64,000 nucleotides of DNA from Stutzerimonas decontaminans (GTDB taxonomy: Bacteria; Pseudomonadota; Gammaproteobacteria; Pseudomonadales; Pseudomonadaceae): NCBI RefSeq assembly GCF_000661915.1, contig NZ_CP007509.1, forward strand, positions 4,477,501 through 4,541,500, in the 5' to 3' direction. The notes under the pieces were generated by a model. The model worked only from the letters and a program-made list of their open reading frames with translations, was not told the origin of the DNA and searched no databases. Positions 52,456 to 61,949 of this stretch are shown piece by piece (position 1 is the first letter of the stretch; every line of letters starts with the position of its first letter). The translations under genes and the position numbers were made by a program.

Positions 52456-53445
52456 CTAGCGTTCTCCATCGGATGAGCGAGCCAACCGGGCAGGCTGGCC
52501 AAGATTTCGCGCGAGCACGCGCACGCTGCCGTCCTGCTCGCGTTGCAACAGGCTGACCAGCGCCAACCGGCGGTCGCCCAGGCGCACTTCGCTGGTGGCC
52601 TGGAAGAATTGACTGCCAACCGCCAGCGCAGTGCCCTGCAGCGTAGTCCCGGCCAGCGCCGGTTGCGCGAGGAACGCCGCGCTGTTGCGAAACGGCGCGG
52701 CGCGGCGCAATTCCACCAGCGACTCGGCCGCACCGAGGCTGAGATTGTCGCTCAGGCTGGACAGCACCATCGCGCTCGCCGTATTCACGTTCAGCGGCAC
52801 GTTGGGCGGCAACGCAGCGACATAGGGCGCCAGCCGCTGGAAGTCCTCCTCGCGCATGTCCAGCAGCAGGCGCAGCTCGGACAGGTCATGCAACCGGCGC
52901 CCGGCATTGCGGTACGGCGGGTCGAGCGCGAGATAGGCATTGTCTTCGGCACCGAATTCGCCGCTCGCCTGCTGGTCAGGGTCGAGCCAGTCGAGCAGGC
53001 GCTCGGCATACGGCGCGCTGATCTGCAGGCGCAGCAAGAGGCGGCGAAACTGCTCGACTGCTGCAGTATTGGGCTGCTGGTCGCGGAGCAGGTCGTTGAG
53101 ATTGAAGCGCCCGGCCAGATCCTCGATGCGCACCAGAATCTCGCCCTGATCGATCTCGAATGCCGGCAACGGCTGCGCCCAGGGTTCGAGCAGATGATCG
53201 ACCGCCGCGGCCTCACCATTGGCGCCCGTCTCGCCAGTCGCGCCGGTCCGCAGATCGCGAGCGAGGATGGCCTGCGCCAGCGCCTCGCCGCCCAGCGCGT
53301 AATGCCAGGCCTGGCGCGCCTGCAGCTGGTTGCTGCTGGCACGGATGCTGAGCTGCTGGCGCGCCACCATCGCCGCGCTGACCACGGTGACGATGGCCAC
53401 CACCAGCAGCACGGTGATCAGGGCAACGCCGCGCTGGCGCCTCAT
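52456..53445 (-). CDS. gspK: Type II secretion minor pseudopilin GspK
   Basis: 329 residues from ATG 53445 (MRRQRGVALITVLLVVAIVT). The prepilin peptidase site is RQRG/VALITV. Residue +5 is Thr rather than Glu, the known exception of GspK. The large globular part (about 40-329) is typical (QARQAWHYALGGEALAQAIL, GRFNLNDLL, LDPDQQASGEFGAEDNAYLA). With GspI and GspJ it forms the pseudopilus tip. It overlaps gspJ by 4 nt (ATGA). The upstream open frame is not part of the protein. Confidence 0.94.
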   Translation of the reverse strand: MRRQRGVALITVLLVVAIVTVVSAAMVARQQLSIRASSNQLQARQAWHYALGGEALAQAILARDLRTGATGETGANGEAAAVDHLLEPWAQPLPAFEIDQGEILVRIEDLAGRFNLNDLLRDQQPNTAAVEQFRRLLLRLQISAPYAERLLDWLDPDQQASGEFGAEDNAYLALDPPYRNAGRRLHDLSELRLLLDMREEDFQRLAPYVAALPPNVPLNVNTASAMVLSSLSDNLSLGAAESLVELRRAAPFRNSAAFLAQPALAGTTLQGTALAVGSQFFQATSEVRLGDRRLALVSLLQREQDGSVRVLARNLGQPARLARSSDGER

Positions 53446-54155
53446 TGCGGCAGCTCCCCTTCGAACGGCTCGGGCACGCCCTCGGCACCCGGCAATGCCT
53501 GCTGCGTCGCCTGCTCGGCAGCATCCGGCAGCCGCAGCACGCGCGTAACCCGACCGTAGCGGGCATGTTCGATACTCAGCTCCAGCCCGACCGGCAAGCG
53601 CTCGGCAGCGTCTTCCGGGCTGCCGCGGCCGAAATCGAATGGCGGCCACTCCTCGTGCCACACGGCCTCCTCGTCCAGATAGCGCAACTGCAGGCCCTGC
53701 ACGTTCTCCAGCACCCGCTGCACGCGTGGCTCACTGTCGAGGTCGCGGTCGAGCACCACCCAGTAGACGCGCTCGAGGTTGTCGCCAGCCAGGCGCCAGC
53801 GCACCCGCTGCAGATTGGCGCGGCGCAGTCCGGTGGGGTTGCGCCAGCCGGCGCGGGTCAGCTCCAGCACCGGCGCGCCATCCTCACCGCCCAGTTGGCC
53901 GATAAAGGCGTTGCGCTCGTCACCGAAGCCGTCGCGAATCGGCCGCCCGATCACCTGTTGCAGGTCGCGCTCGAAGGCCCACACCGCACGGCTCAGCTCG
54001 CGCAACTGCAGCTCCTGGGCGCGCACGGCCTCATCGCTCTGCAGCACCGCCTCGAGCATGCGGTAAGTGCCGAGGCCAAGCAGCGCGAACAGGGCGATGG
54101 CAATCAGCAGTTCGAGCAGGGTGAAGCCGGCGCAGTCGCGCGGGCGAACGTTCAT
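53442..54155 (-). CDS. gspJ: Type II secretion minor pseudopilin GspJ
   Basis: 237 residues. The prepilin motif is DCAG/FTLLELLIAIALFALL with Glu at +5. The globular part includes AVLQSDEAVRAQELQLRELS and LELTRAGWRNPTGLRRANLQ, RVRW, typical of GspJ. It is a tip component with GspI and GspK. It overlaps gspI by 4 nt. Confidence 0.94.
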   Translation of the reverse strand: MNVRPRDCAGFTLLELLIAIALFALLGLGTYRMLEAVLQSDEAVRAQELQLRELSRAVWAFERDLQQVIGRPIRDGFGDERNAFIGQLGGEDGAPVLELTRAGWRNPTGLRRANLQRVRWRLAGDNLERVYWVVLDRDLDSEPRVQRVLENVQGLQLRYLDEEAVWHEEWPPFDFGRGSPEDAAERLPVGLELSIEHARYGRVTRVLRLPDAAEQATQQALPGAEGVPEPFEGELPQ

Positions 54156-54571
54156 TGGCGCGCCACTCCCGGGCCGACCGCAATGAAGCCGGTGAGGCTG
54201 GTCACCGCTCGCTCAGACACCGAACCGCTGCGTCCGCGCGGCGTCTGCAGCGCGACCCAGACGGTTACGCGCAGCAGGCCAGGGTCGGCGCTGGCCTCGA
54301 TTTCACTGAGCGTTTGCCACTTGCGGCTGCCGTAATCCAGCTCCTGGGTTTCGCGGCCGATGGCAGGCGGGGTCTGCTGCAACTGCAGTTCGCTGATGCG
54401 GTTGTCGGCGATCCAGCCCGCCAGGGTCAGTTCTTCCAAACGCACTGCGTTAGTCAGACTTCGTCCGGCAGCGGTAAGCACCACCGCCGACACGCTGGCG
54501 AAGATCGCCAGTGCCACCAGCACTTCCAGCAGAGTGAAACCGCGGCCGGCCCTGGCCGAGCGTCTGCTCAT
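54152..54571 (-). CDS. gspI: Type II secretion minor pseudopilin GspI
   Basis: 139 residues. The prepilin motif is ARAGRG/FTLLEVLVALAIFA with Glu at +5. The body has LEELTLAGWIADNRISELQL and LRVTVWVALQTPRGR, as in GspI, which nucleates the pseudopilus tip. It overlaps gspH by 4 nt. Confidence 0.94.
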   Translation of the reverse strand: MSRRSARAGRGFTLLEVLVALAIFASVSAVVLTAAGRSLTNAVRLEELTLAGWIADNRISELQLQQTPPAIGRETQELDYGSRKWQTLSEIEASADPGLLRVTVWVALQTPRGRSGSVSERAVTSLTGFIAVGPGVARQ

Positions 54572-55137
54572 CGCCTGTCCTCGATGACTTTCGCCTCAGG
54601 CAAACGAAAGCCGTCGCTGGCGATCAGCCAGGCACCGCCGCGCGGCTTGCGTTCGGACAGCCGCAGGCTGAACGGCGATAGCTCGCCGCTGGAAAGGATC
54701 AGCAGTTGCGGTTCCAGTCGCGGTGCCCGCCGTGCCGTGCGCTCATCATCGCGGGACAGCCCGGCGCGGTCGTCCTCGCGCTGGGTCGGCGCCACCAGTT
54801 CCAGCGGCGTGCCGTCCAGTTCCAGATCCAGGCGCATCCACTCCGGCACCTTGTGCACCTTGCGTCGCTCGACTTCCAGCCAGCGTGTGGCCGCCTCGTC
54901 GTAGCGCAGTACGCGATAGCCCTCGCTGTTGACCAGCAGGCCGTACTCCCGGCTGTCGAGCACCGCCTCGTCGCTGAGCACGCCGATCAGCGCGGCCAGG
55001 CGGCGCGCCTCGTCACGCAGCTCGCGCGAGGTGCTCGAACCGCCGACACTGAGCACCGCCACGCTGACCAGAATGCCCAGCAGGACGATCACCACCAGCA
55101 GTTCGATCAGCGTGAAGGCGCGGGCGCGCTGCCGCAT
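54568..55137 (-). CDS. gspH: Type II secretion minor pseudopilin GspH
   Basis: 189 residues. The N-terminal motif is RQRARA/FTLIELLVVIVLLG with Glu at +5, but the residue just before the cleavage site is Ala instead of the usual Gly. The globular part is SRELRDEARRLAALIGVLSD, EAVLDSREYGLLVNSEGYRV, then a long C-terminal beta domain. GspH joins the tip to the GspG shaft. It starts 3 nt after gspG. Confidence 0.92.
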   Translation of the reverse strand: MRQRARAFTLIELLVVIVLLGILVSVAVLSVGGSSTSRELRDEARRLAALIGVLSDEAVLDSREYGLLVNSEGYRVLRYDEAATRWLEVERRKVHKVPEWMRLDLELDGTPLELVAPTQREDDRAGLSRDDERTARRAPRLEPQLLILSSGELSPFSLRLSERKPRGGAWLIASDGFRLPEAKVIEDRR

Positions 55138-55140
55138 CGA

Positions 55141-55575
55141 TTAGAGGTCCCAGTTACCGATGTCGGCGTTGAGGTCGCTGCCGCCGGGCTTGCCGTCGGC
55201 GCCGAAGGAGTACAGGTCGAACTGGCCCTGGGTACCTGGCGACAGGTACTGGTAGTCGTTACCCCAAGGGTCCTTGGGCAGGCGCTTGAGATAACCGTCG
55301 CGGTTCCAGTTCTTCGGTTGCGGATTGCCGGAAGGCTTTTTCACCAGCGCATCCAGGCCCTGCTGGGTGCTGGGGTAGGTGAAGTTGTCCAGCTTGTACA
55401 TATCCAGCGCAGCGCCGATGGCCTTGATGTCGCCTTTGGCCACGGTGACCTTGGCCTGATCCGGCCGGCTCATCACCTGCGGCACCACCAGCGCGGCAAG
55501 GATGCCGAGGATGACCACCACCACCATAATTTCGATGAGGGTGAAGCCCCCTTGCGTGCGTCGTTGCAACTTCAT
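55141..55575 (-). CDS. gspG: Type II secretion major pseudopilin GspG
   Basis: 144 residues. The prepilin motif is RTQGG/FTLIEIMVVVVILG with Glu at +5. The conserved body is VAKGDIKAIGAALDMYKLDN, YPSTQQGLDALV, LPKDPWGNDYQYLSPGTQG and the Ca-binding FGADGKPGGSDLNADIGNW. GspG polymerises into the pseudopilus that pushes substrates through the secretin. Confidence 0.97.
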   Translation of the reverse strand: MKLQRRTQGGFTLIEIMVVVVILGILAALVVPQVMSRPDQAKVTVAKGDIKAIGAALDMYKLDNFTYPSTQQGLDALVKKPSGNPQPKNWNRDGYLKRLPKDPWGNDYQYLSPGTQGQFDLYSFGADGKPGGSDLNADIGNWDL

Positions 55576-55580
55576 TGTCG

Positions 55581-56795
55581 TTACCCCACCAGTTGGTTGA
55601 GAGAAAGGATCGGCATCAGGATCGCCAGCACGATGACCAGCACTACAGCCCCCATGAACACCAGCATGAACGGTTCGAACAGGCCGACCAGCAATGACAC
55701 CTGGGCGGCAAGGTCGTTCTCCTGATTGCGCGCGGTTCGCGCCAGCATCTGATCCAGTTCACCGGATTTCTCGCCGCTGGCGATCATGTGCAGCATCATC
55801 GGCGGAAATTCGCCGGTGGCGTCGAGGGCGCGGGTCAGGCTGCTGCCCTCGCGCACCTTCTGCGCGGCCTCGACCACCCGCTCACGGATGCGCAGGTTGG
55901 CGATCACCGCGGCAGCGATGGACAGCGCCTCCACCAGCGGCACGCCACTCTTGGTCAGGATCGCCAGGGTCGAGGCGAAGCGCGCGGTATTGGTCGCCCG
56001 GCTCAGGCGGCCGATCAGCGGTATCCGCAGAATGAACGCATGCCAGCGCAGGCGTACGGCCGGGTCGCGCAATGCCGCCCGCATGGCCAGGAACGCGGCG
56101 ATGATGCCGAGCACGATCAGCCAGCCCCAGTTCTTCACCACATCGCTGGTAGCGATCAAGCCGCGGGTCAGCGCCGGCAATTCCTGGCCGGTGTTGACGA
56201 ACACCTTGACCACGTCCGGCACCACGTAGCCCAGCAGCAGCACGACGATGGCCAGCGAGGCGACCATCAGGATCACCGGATAGAGCAGCGCCAGCTGGAT
56301 CTTCTGCCGCGACTGCTGGCGCTGGTCGGTGTAGTCGGCAAGCTGGTCGAGCACCAGCCCGAGATGGCCGGCGTGCTCTCCGGCCGCCACGGTGGCGCGG
56401 TAGAGTTCGGGAAAGGCCGACGGATATTCGCGCAGCGCCGCGGCAAGGCTGTGGCCCTCCATCACCCGCGCACGCACGGCCAGCAGCATCGACTTGATCT
56501 TCGCCGAGGTGGACTGCGCCGCCGCCGCGCGCAGGGCCTCCTCGATCGGCAGCGCGGCCTGCACCAGCGTCGCCAGCTGGCGGGTGACCAATGCCAGATC
56601 GCGCGCCGACAGCCCGCGGCCGAAGCTGAAACCGCCACGGCTGACGTCTTCCTTGGACTTGGCCTGCTTCACCTCCAGCGGCGCCCACTGCTTCTCTCGC
56701 AGCAGCTGCCGCGCCTGACGCGGGCTGTCGGCCTCGATCAGGCCTTTCTGCTCACGGCCACGCGGGTCGAGGGCAAGATATTCGAAGGCAGCCAT
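55581..56795 (-). CDS. gspF: Type II secretion inner-membrane platform GspF
   Basis: 404 residues. The N-terminal 60 residues are the cytoplasmic entry (EYLALDPRGREQKGLIEADS). Two T2SF domains follow (LATLVQAALPIEEALRAAAA; LAILTKSGVPLVEALSIAAA) with three membrane helices (LALLYPVILMVASLAIVVLL; WGWLIVLGIIAAFLAM; FEPFMLVFMGAVVLVIVLAI). GspF links the GspE motor to the pseudopilus base. It starts 5 nt upstream of gspG. Confidence 0.96.
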   Translation of the reverse strand: MAAFEYLALDPRGREQKGLIEADSPRQARQLLREKQWAPLEVKQAKSKEDVSRGGFSFGRGLSARDLALVTRQLATLVQAALPIEEALRAAAAQSTSAKIKSMLLAVRARVMEGHSLAAALREYPSAFPELYRATVAAGEHAGHLGLVLDQLADYTDQRQQSRQKIQLALLYPVILMVASLAIVVLLLGYVVPDVVKVFVNTGQELPALTRGLIATSDVVKNWGWLIVLGIIAAFLAMRAALRDPAVRLRWHAFILRIPLIGRLSRATNTARFASTLAILTKSGVPLVEALSIAAAVIANLRIRERVVEAAQKVREGSSLTRALDATGEFPPMMLHMIASGEKSGELDQMLARTARNQENDLAAQVSLLVGLFEPFMLVFMGAVVLVIVLAILMPILSLNQLVG

Positions 56796-56817
56796 CAGGC
56801 GGTCTCCAACATGGGCG

Positions 56818-56882
56818 ATTCGCGGTCACGGCCGCTCCCACCTGAACTGCCTGGGTGCATGGAAGTGGCCCTGGCCGCGAAT
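56818..56882. repeat. REP-like palindrome between gspE and gspF
   Basis: ATTCGCGGTCACGGCC (56818-56833) is inverted at 56867-56882 with two mismatches, giving a 16-bp stem and a 33-nt loop. The sequence type (CGCGGCCAGGGCCGC with CTCCCA beside it) is common between genes in pseudomonads. It fills most of the 156-bp gap that splits gspE from gspF in an otherwise compact operon. Confidence 0.65.
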
Positions 56883-56951
56883 GGCGCCATGACGCACCAC
56901 CTGCCGCTCCGCAGCTGCCTCACCAGGCGAGCCGGAAACAACCTCATCCCC

Positions 56952-58466
56952 TCATTCCTCACGCGTCACCCGCAGCACTTCCTCGATGGTGGTCACGCCT
57001 TCGCGCACCTTGCGCAGGCCGTCGTCGCGGATGCTCGGCCCCAGTACCCGCGCGTGACGCAGCATGTCCTGCTCGCTGGCGCGGGTGTGCACCATGGTGC
57101 GCAAGGCATCGTCGAACAGCACCAATTCGTAAATGCCGGTACGCCCGCGGTAACCGAGCCCGCGACACTGCTCGCAGCCTTCGGCGTGATACAGCGTGGG
57201 TGCGTTGTCCGGACTCACACCGAGCAGCGCGCACTCGGCGGCATCGGCGACGTAGGCACGTTTGCAGTCATTGCACAGCACCCGCACGAGGCGCTGGGCC
57301 AGCACACCGAGCAGCGAGGAGGAAATCAGGAACGGCTCGACGCCCATGTCCACCAGGCGCGTGACGGCGCCGATGGCGCTGTTGGTGTGCAGCGTGGAGA
57401 GCACCAAGTGGCCGGTCAACGAGGCCTGCACCGCCATGTCGGCGGTTTCCTGATCGCGGATCTCGCCGACCATCACCACGTCGGGGTCTTGGCGCAGGAT
57501 GGCGCGCAGGCCGCGGGCGAAGGTCATGTCGACCTTGGTGTTGACCTGCGTCTGGCCGATGCCTTCGAGGTGGTATTCGATGGGGTCCTCGACGGTGAGG
57601 ATATTGCGCGTGCGGTCATTGAGCGTGGTCAGCGCAGCATATAGCGTGGTGGTCTTGCCCGAGCCGGTAGGGCCGGTGACCAGAATGATGCCGTGGGGCT
57701 TCTTCACCGCCTGTTCCAGGTGGTCGCGGTCCTGCTCGTTCATGCCCAGGTGGCGCAGGGTCAGGCGCCCGGCCTGCTTGTCGAGCAGACGCAACACCAC
57801 CCGCTCACCATTGGCCGAAGGCAAGGTGGAAACGCGGATGTCCACCTCGCGCCCGCCGACCCGCAGCGAGATGCGCCCGTCCTGCGGGATGCGCTTCTCG
57901 GCGATATCCAGCTTGGCCATGACCTTGATCCGTGAGACCAGCAGCGCTGCCAGCTCGCGCTTTGGCTGCACCACTTCACGGAGGATGCCGTCAACGCGAA
58001 AGCGGATCACCAGGCGCTTCTCGAAGGTTTCGATATGGATATCCGAGGCGTTCTCGGCGATCGCCTCGCCGAGAATGGCGTTGATCAGGCGGATGATCGG
58101 CGCGTCGTCCTCCTGCTCCAGCAGGTCCTCGGTTTCCTGGATCTGGTCGGCCAGGCTGGCCAGGTCGAGGTCGTTGCCCAGCCCCTCGACCATCAGCATC
58201 GCCGCCGAGGAATCATGCTGATAGGCCGCGCCAAGCGCCTGTTCGAAATCCGCCTGCGGCAGCCATTGCATCGGCAAGCGCATACCGACCACCCGCTGCG
58301 CCTCCTGCACCGCAGTCAGCGCGGCACCTTCGCGCAGGCCCAGACGCAGCTCACTGCCGCGCTCCAGCAGGATCACGCCGTGCCGCCGCGCAAAGGCGAA
58401 CGGCAGACGGCGCTGGGCCGGCTGTTCGAGCAGCGTGGTGACTTCGTTTACATCGAGTTCGGACAT
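56952..58466 (-). CDS. gspE: Type II secretion ATPase GspE
   Basis: 504 residues. The N-terminal domain (1-140) binds GspL. Motor motifs are Walker [16 protein letters not shown] (about 265-280), [40 protein letters not shown] and [20 protein letters not shown]. The zinc-binding Cys4 element is CNDCKRAY with [14 protein letters not shown] near residue 430. It drives pseudopilus assembly at the inner membrane. It is the first gene of the E-M operon. In P. aeruginosa the divergent gspC-gspD (xcpP-xcpQ) lies next to it, but here they are absent. Confidence 0.96.
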   Translation of the reverse strand: MSELDVNEVTTLLEQPAQRRLPFAFARRHGVILLERGSELRLGLREGAALTAVQEAQRVVGMRLPMQWLPQADFEQALGAAYQHDSSAAMLMVEGLGNDLDLASLADQIQETEDLLEQEDDAPIIRLINAILGEAIAENASDIHIETFEKRLVIRFRVDGILREVVQPKRELAALLVSRIKVMAKLDIAEKRIPQDGRISLRVGGREVDIRVSTLPSANGERVVLRLLDKQAGRLTLRHLGMNEQDRDHLEQAVKKPHGIILVTGPTGSGKTTTLYAALTTLNDRTRNILTVEDPIEYHLEGIGQTQVNTKVDMTFARGLRAILRQDPDVVMVGEIRDQETADMAVQASLTGHLVLSTLHTNSAIGAVTRLVDMGVEPFLISSSLLGVLAQRLVRVLCNDCKRAYVADAAECALLGVSPDNAPTLYHAEGCEQCRGLGYRGRTGIYELVLFDDALRTMVHTRASEQDMLRHARVLGPSIRDDGLRKVREGVTTIEEVLRVTREE

Positions 58467-58987
58467 CGTGCAGCTCCACCAGCGATACGCAGCGACCCGA
58501 CGTCACTGCGTTCGAAACACTCCAATCGGGTCCAACCAGCCTAGTTGGACTACAAGGATTGGATGACATTTCAACGGGCGCGCGTTTTTCCTGCATATCG
58601 ACTTAACCCGACACCAAGGTCGGAGGCGCTTGGCACCGCTGACGAATACCCCGTCAATGGCGCGTCATTCATGATGCGGCCGTGTCGTGTGCCTGGCGCG
58701 GACGACTTGGACGTACGCAGAGCCAAACAGGACGCAATCTGCAGCGAAGCGCGGAAAACAGGCAGTCATCCTGCGACCGGCGCGTCAAATACAATCGTTT
58801 GATTGAAACAGTTGTTTGATTTTTTCAAGGCTTGCAGAATGCCGCGCCGGGCGATCCGTTTTTGCGCTTCGCCCGGCTGGCTTCACCTGTTCCATACCCC
58901 GTCCGCCAGAGCAGCGGGCGGGTGAAAAGCACGTCGGTGCGCGGTCCGCCGCAGCACCGGTCATGATCACGCAGGAGAACAACAACA
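58467..58987. other. Gene-free region between gspE and pntAA
   Basis: A 521-bp stretch between divergent operons. A nested dyad (outer CCAATC/GATTGG, inner GTCCAAC/GTTGGAC) spans 58522-58562, close upstream of gspE. At about 58798-58826 the sequence becomes AT-rich with two GTTTGATT copies around TTGAAACAGTT, the likely promoter zone of pntAA. A GCAGGAG Shine-Dalgarno precedes pntAA. Open frames here lack supporting features. No gspC or gspD remnant was seen. Confidence 0.5.
58522..58562. promoter_or_regulatory. Operator-like nested dyad upstream of gspE
   Basis: CCAATC-GG-GTCCAAC-cagccta-GTTGGAC-TACAAG-GATTGG has inner arms of 7 bp (58530-58536/58544-58550) and outer arms of 6 bp. It lies 56-96 nt before the gspE ATG. 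It could bind a regulator or fold in the mRNA leader; no known factor is recognised. Confidence 0.35.
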
Positions 58988-60109
58988 ATGCACATCGGTG
59001 TTCCTCTCGAAACCCACTCCGGGGAAACGCGCGTCGCCGCGACCCCGGAAACCGTCAAGAAACTGATCGGCCAAGGGCACCGGGTGACGCTGCAAAGCGG
59101 CGCCGGGTTGCTTTCCAGCGTGCCGGACAGCGCCTATGAAGCGGTCGGCGCGACCATCGGCGATGCGGCCGCGGCACTTGCCGCCGAGCTGGTGCTGAAG
59201 GTCAATGCGCCGGACGAGACCGAACTGGCGCAGATGCAGTCCGGCAGCGTGCTGCTGGGCATGCTCAACCCGTTCGACAATGACTGCATCGCGCGCATGG
59301 CTGCCCGCGGTATCACCGCCTTCGCCCTGGAGGCCGCGCCGCGTACGTCCCGTGCACAGAGCCTGGACGTGCTCTCGTCGCAGGCCAACATCGCCGGCTA
59401 CAAGGCGGTGCTGGTCGGTGCCCATCACTACCCGCGCTTCATGCCGATGCTGATGACCGCCGCCGGTACGGTGAAGGCCGCGCGCGTGCTGATCCTCGGC
59501 GCCGGCGTCGCCGGGCTGCAGGCCATCGCCACGGCCAAGCGCCTGGGTGCGGTGGTCGAGGCTTCGGACGTGCGCCCAGCGGTGAAGGAGCAGATCGAAT
59601 CGCTCGGCGCCAAGTTCGTCGACGTGCCGCTGGAGACCGACGAGGAGCGCGAATGCGCCGAAGGCGTCGGTGGCTATGCGCGGCCGATGCCGGCCTCGTG
59701 GATGGCGCGTCAGGCGCAGGCGGTGCACGAGCGCGCGCTGCAGTCGGACATCGTCATCACCACCGCGCTGATCCCTGGCCGCAACGCGCCGACGCTGCTG
59801 CAGGAAGCCACCGTCGAGCAGATGAAGCCCGGCTCAGTGATCGTCGACCTGGCGGCCGGCCATGGCGGCAACTGCCCGCTGACCGAGATCGATCAGGTGG
59901 TGGTGCGCCACGGTGTGACCATCGTCGGCCAAGCCAACCTGGCGACGCTGGTGCCGGCCGACGCCTCGGCGCTGTACGCCCGCAACCTGCTGGATTTCCT
60001 CAAGCTGGTCATCGACAAGGACGGCCAGTTCCAGCTCAACCTCGAAGACGACATCGTCGCCGCGTGCCTGATGTGCCGCGACGGCCAGGTCGTGCGGACC
60101 AACGGTTAA
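58988..60109 (+). CDS. pntAA: NAD(P) transhydrogenase subunit alpha part 1 (PntAA)
   Basis: 373 residues, the NAD(H)-binding domain I as a separate subunit. Features: [20 protein letters not shown] start, [20 protein letters not shown], dinucleotide-binding [20 protein letters not shown], and [19 protein letters not shown]. In E. coli this domain is fused to membrane helices; in Pseudomonas it is split. The enzyme passes hydride between NADH and NADP at the cost of the proton gradient. The ATG follows GCAGGAG. Next gene after 13 nt. Confidence 0.96.
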   Translation: MHIGVPLETHSGETRVAATPETVKKLIGQGHRVTLQSGAGLLSSVPDSAYEAVGATIGDAAAALAAELVLKVNAPDETELAQMQSGSVLLGMLNPFDNDCIARMAARGITAFALEAAPRTSRAQSLDVLSSQANIAGYKAVLVGAHHYPRFMPMLMTAAGTVKAARVLILGAGVAGLQAIATAKRLGAVVEASDVRPAVKEQIESLGAKFVDVPLETDEERECAEGVGGYARPMPASWMARQAQAVHERALQSDIVITTALIPGRNAPTLLQEATVEQMKPGSVIVDLAAGHGGNCPLTEIDQVVVRHGVTIVGQANLATLVPADASALYARNLLDFLKLVIDKDGQFQLNLEDDIVAACLMCRDGQVVRTNG

Positions 60110-60122
60110 GGGAGACGCGAAC

Positions 60123-60440
60123 ATGGATCTGATTTCAGACGGCATCTACAACCTGATCATCTTCGTGCTGGCGATCTACGTCGGCTACCACGTGGTCTGG
60201 AACGTCACCCCGGCTCTGCATACGCCGCTGATGGCGGTCACCAACGCGATCTCGGCGATCGTCATCGTCGGCGCCATGCTGGCCGCCGCGCTGACCGTCA
60301 CCCCGCTGGGCAAAGCGATGGGCACCCTGGCCGTGGCGCTGGCCGCGGTCAACGTGTTCGGGGGCTTCCTGGTCACCCGTCGCATGCTGGAAATGTTTAA
60401 GAAGAAGGACCGCAGCGCGGCCAAGGCGGAGGGCAAGTAA
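60123..60440 (+). CDS. pntAB: NAD(P) transhydrogenase subunit alpha part 2 (PntAB)
   Basis: 105 residues with three membrane helices ([56 protein letters not shown]) and the typical end [11 protein letters not shown]. It is the membrane part of the split alpha subunit. Close spacing (13 and 3 nt) puts it in one operon with pntAA and pntB. Confidence 0.95.
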   Translation: MDLISDGIYNLIIFVLAIYVGYHVVWNVTPALHTPLMAVTNAISAIVIVGAMLAAALTVTPLGKAMGTLAVALAAVNVFGGFLVTRRMLEMFKKKDRSAAKAEGK

Positions 60441-60443
60441 GCC

Positions 60444-61880
60444 ATGAGCATGAACCTGATCACCCTGCTCTATCTGGTTGCCTCGGTGTGCTTCATCCAG
60501 GCACTGAAGGGCTTGTCCCACCCCACCACCTCACGTCGCGGCAACCTGTTCGGCATGATTGGCATGGGCCTGGCCGTACTGACCACGGTCGGCCTGATCT
60601 TCAAGCTCGGCAGCGAGCTGGCCACCGCCGGCATCGGCTACGTGATCGTCGGCCTGCTGATCGGCGGCAGCGTCGGCACCGTCATGGCCAAGCGCGTCGA
60701 GATGACCAAGATGCCCGAGCTGGTCGCCTTCATGCACAGCATGATCGGCCTGGCCGCGGTATTCATCGCGATTGCCGCGGTGGTCGAGCCGCAGTCGCTG
60801 GGCATTGTCGAGCACATGGGCTACGCCATTCCGGTGGGCAACCGCCTGGAGCTGTTCCTTGGTGCGGCCATCGGTGCCATCACCTTCTCCGGTTCGGTGA
60901 TCGCCTTCGGCAAGCTGTCAGGCAAGTACAAGTTCCGCCTGTTCCAGGGCGCCCCGGTGGTATTCAAGGGCCAGCACATGGTCAACCTGGCCGTGGGCCT
61001 GGCGATCGTCGGCCTGGGTCTGGTCTACACCTTCACCGGCAACCTGACCGCCTTCGCGATCGTGGTGGCGCTGGCCTTCGTCATCGGCGTGCTGATCATC
61101 ATCCCCATCGGCGGTGCGGACATGCCGGTAGTGGTGTCGATGCTCAACAGCTACTCGGGCTGGGCGGCCGCCGGTATCGGCTTCTCGCTGAACAACTCGA
61201 TGCTGATCATCGCGGGCTCACTGGTGGGCTCGAGCGGCGCGATCCTCTCGTACATCATGTGCAAGGCGATGAACCGCTCGTTCTTCAACGTGATCCTCGG
61301 CGGCTTCGGTGCCGACGCCGATGCCGGCGGCCCGGCGGGCGCGCAGCTGGAACGCAACGTCAAGTCCGGTTCGGCCGACGACGCCGCCTTCCTGCTAACC
61401 AACGCCGACACCGTGATCATCGTTCCCGGCTACGGCTTGGCGGTGGCCCGCGCACAGCACGCGCTGATGGAGCTGGCGGAGAAGCTGACGCACATGGGCG
61501 TGACCGTGAAGTACGCGATTCACCCGGTCGCCGGCCGCATGCCGGGACACATGAACGTGCTGCTGGCCGAAGCCGAGGTGCCCTACGAGCAGGTTTTCGA
61601 GATGGAGGACATCAACTCCGAGTTCGGCCAGGCCGACGTGGTGCTGGTACTTGGCGCCAACGACGTGGTCAACCCGGCGGCGAAGAACGACCCGAAGTCG
61701 CCCATCGCCGGCATGCCGATCCTTGAGGCGTACAAGGCCAAGACAGTCATCGTCAACAAGCGCTCCATGGCCAGCGGCTATGCCGGCCTGGACAACGAGC
61801 TGTTCTACATGGACAAAACCATGATGGTCTTCGGCGACGCCAAGAAAGTCGTCGAGGACATGGTCAAGGCCGTGGACTGA
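60444..61880 (+). CDS. pntB: NAD(P) transhydrogenase subunit beta (PntB)
   Basis: 478 residues. About nine membrane helices occupy residues 1-265. The NADP(H)-binding domain III follows (VIIVPGYGLAVARAQHALME, VKYAIHPVAGRMPGHMNVLL, DVVLVLGANDVVNPAAKNDP, IVNKRSMASGYAGLDNELFY). Together the three subunits make NADPH. A strong terminator follows the stop. Confidence 0.97.
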   Translation: MSMNLITLLYLVASVCFIQALKGLSHPTTSRRGNLFGMIGMGLAVLTTVGLIFKLGSELATAGIGYVIVGLLIGGSVGTVMAKRVEMTKMPELVAFMHSMIGLAAVFIAIAAVVEPQSLGIVEHMGYAIPVGNRLELFLGAAIGAITFSGSVIAFGKLSGKYKFRLFQGAPVVFKGQHMVNLAVGLAIVGLGLVYTFTGNLTAFAIVVALAFVIGVLIIIPIGGADMPVVVSMLNSYSGWAAAGIGFSLNNSMLIIAGSLVGSSGAILSYIMCKAMNRSFFNVILGGFGADADAGGPAGAQLERNVKSGSADDAAFLLTNADTVIIVPGYGLAVARAQHALMELAEKLTHMGVTVKYAIHPVAGRMPGHMNVLLAEAEVPYEQVFEMEDINSEFGQADVVLVLGANDVVNPAAKNDPKSPIAGMPILEAYKAKTVIVNKRSMASGYAGLDNELFYMDKTMMVFGDAKKVVEDMVKAVD

Positions 61881-61898
61881 TCACCTCGCGCCGAAACG

Positions 61899-61933
61899 AA
61901 AAACCCCTCCCGGCCATGCCGCGAGGGGTTTTT
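61899..61933. terminator. Bidirectional terminator between pntB and mdaB
   Basis: AAAAACCCCTC (61899-61909) pairs with GAGGGGTTTTT (61923-61933), and inside it CGGC/GCCG. The A tract and T tract make it a Rho-independent terminator in both directions for the convergent genes. Confidence 0.88.
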
Positions 61934-61949
61934 CTTTGCCTGTCGAAGG

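Noticed and set aside
55788..57644. 618-codon frame antisense to gspF and gspE
   Set aside because: Crosses two well-supported minus-strand genes and the REP-like spacer; not a gene.
58545..58802. 85-codon frame in the gspE-pntAA gap
   Set aside because: Overlaps the dyad and promoter zone, has no Shine-Dalgarno, and resembles no gspC fragment.
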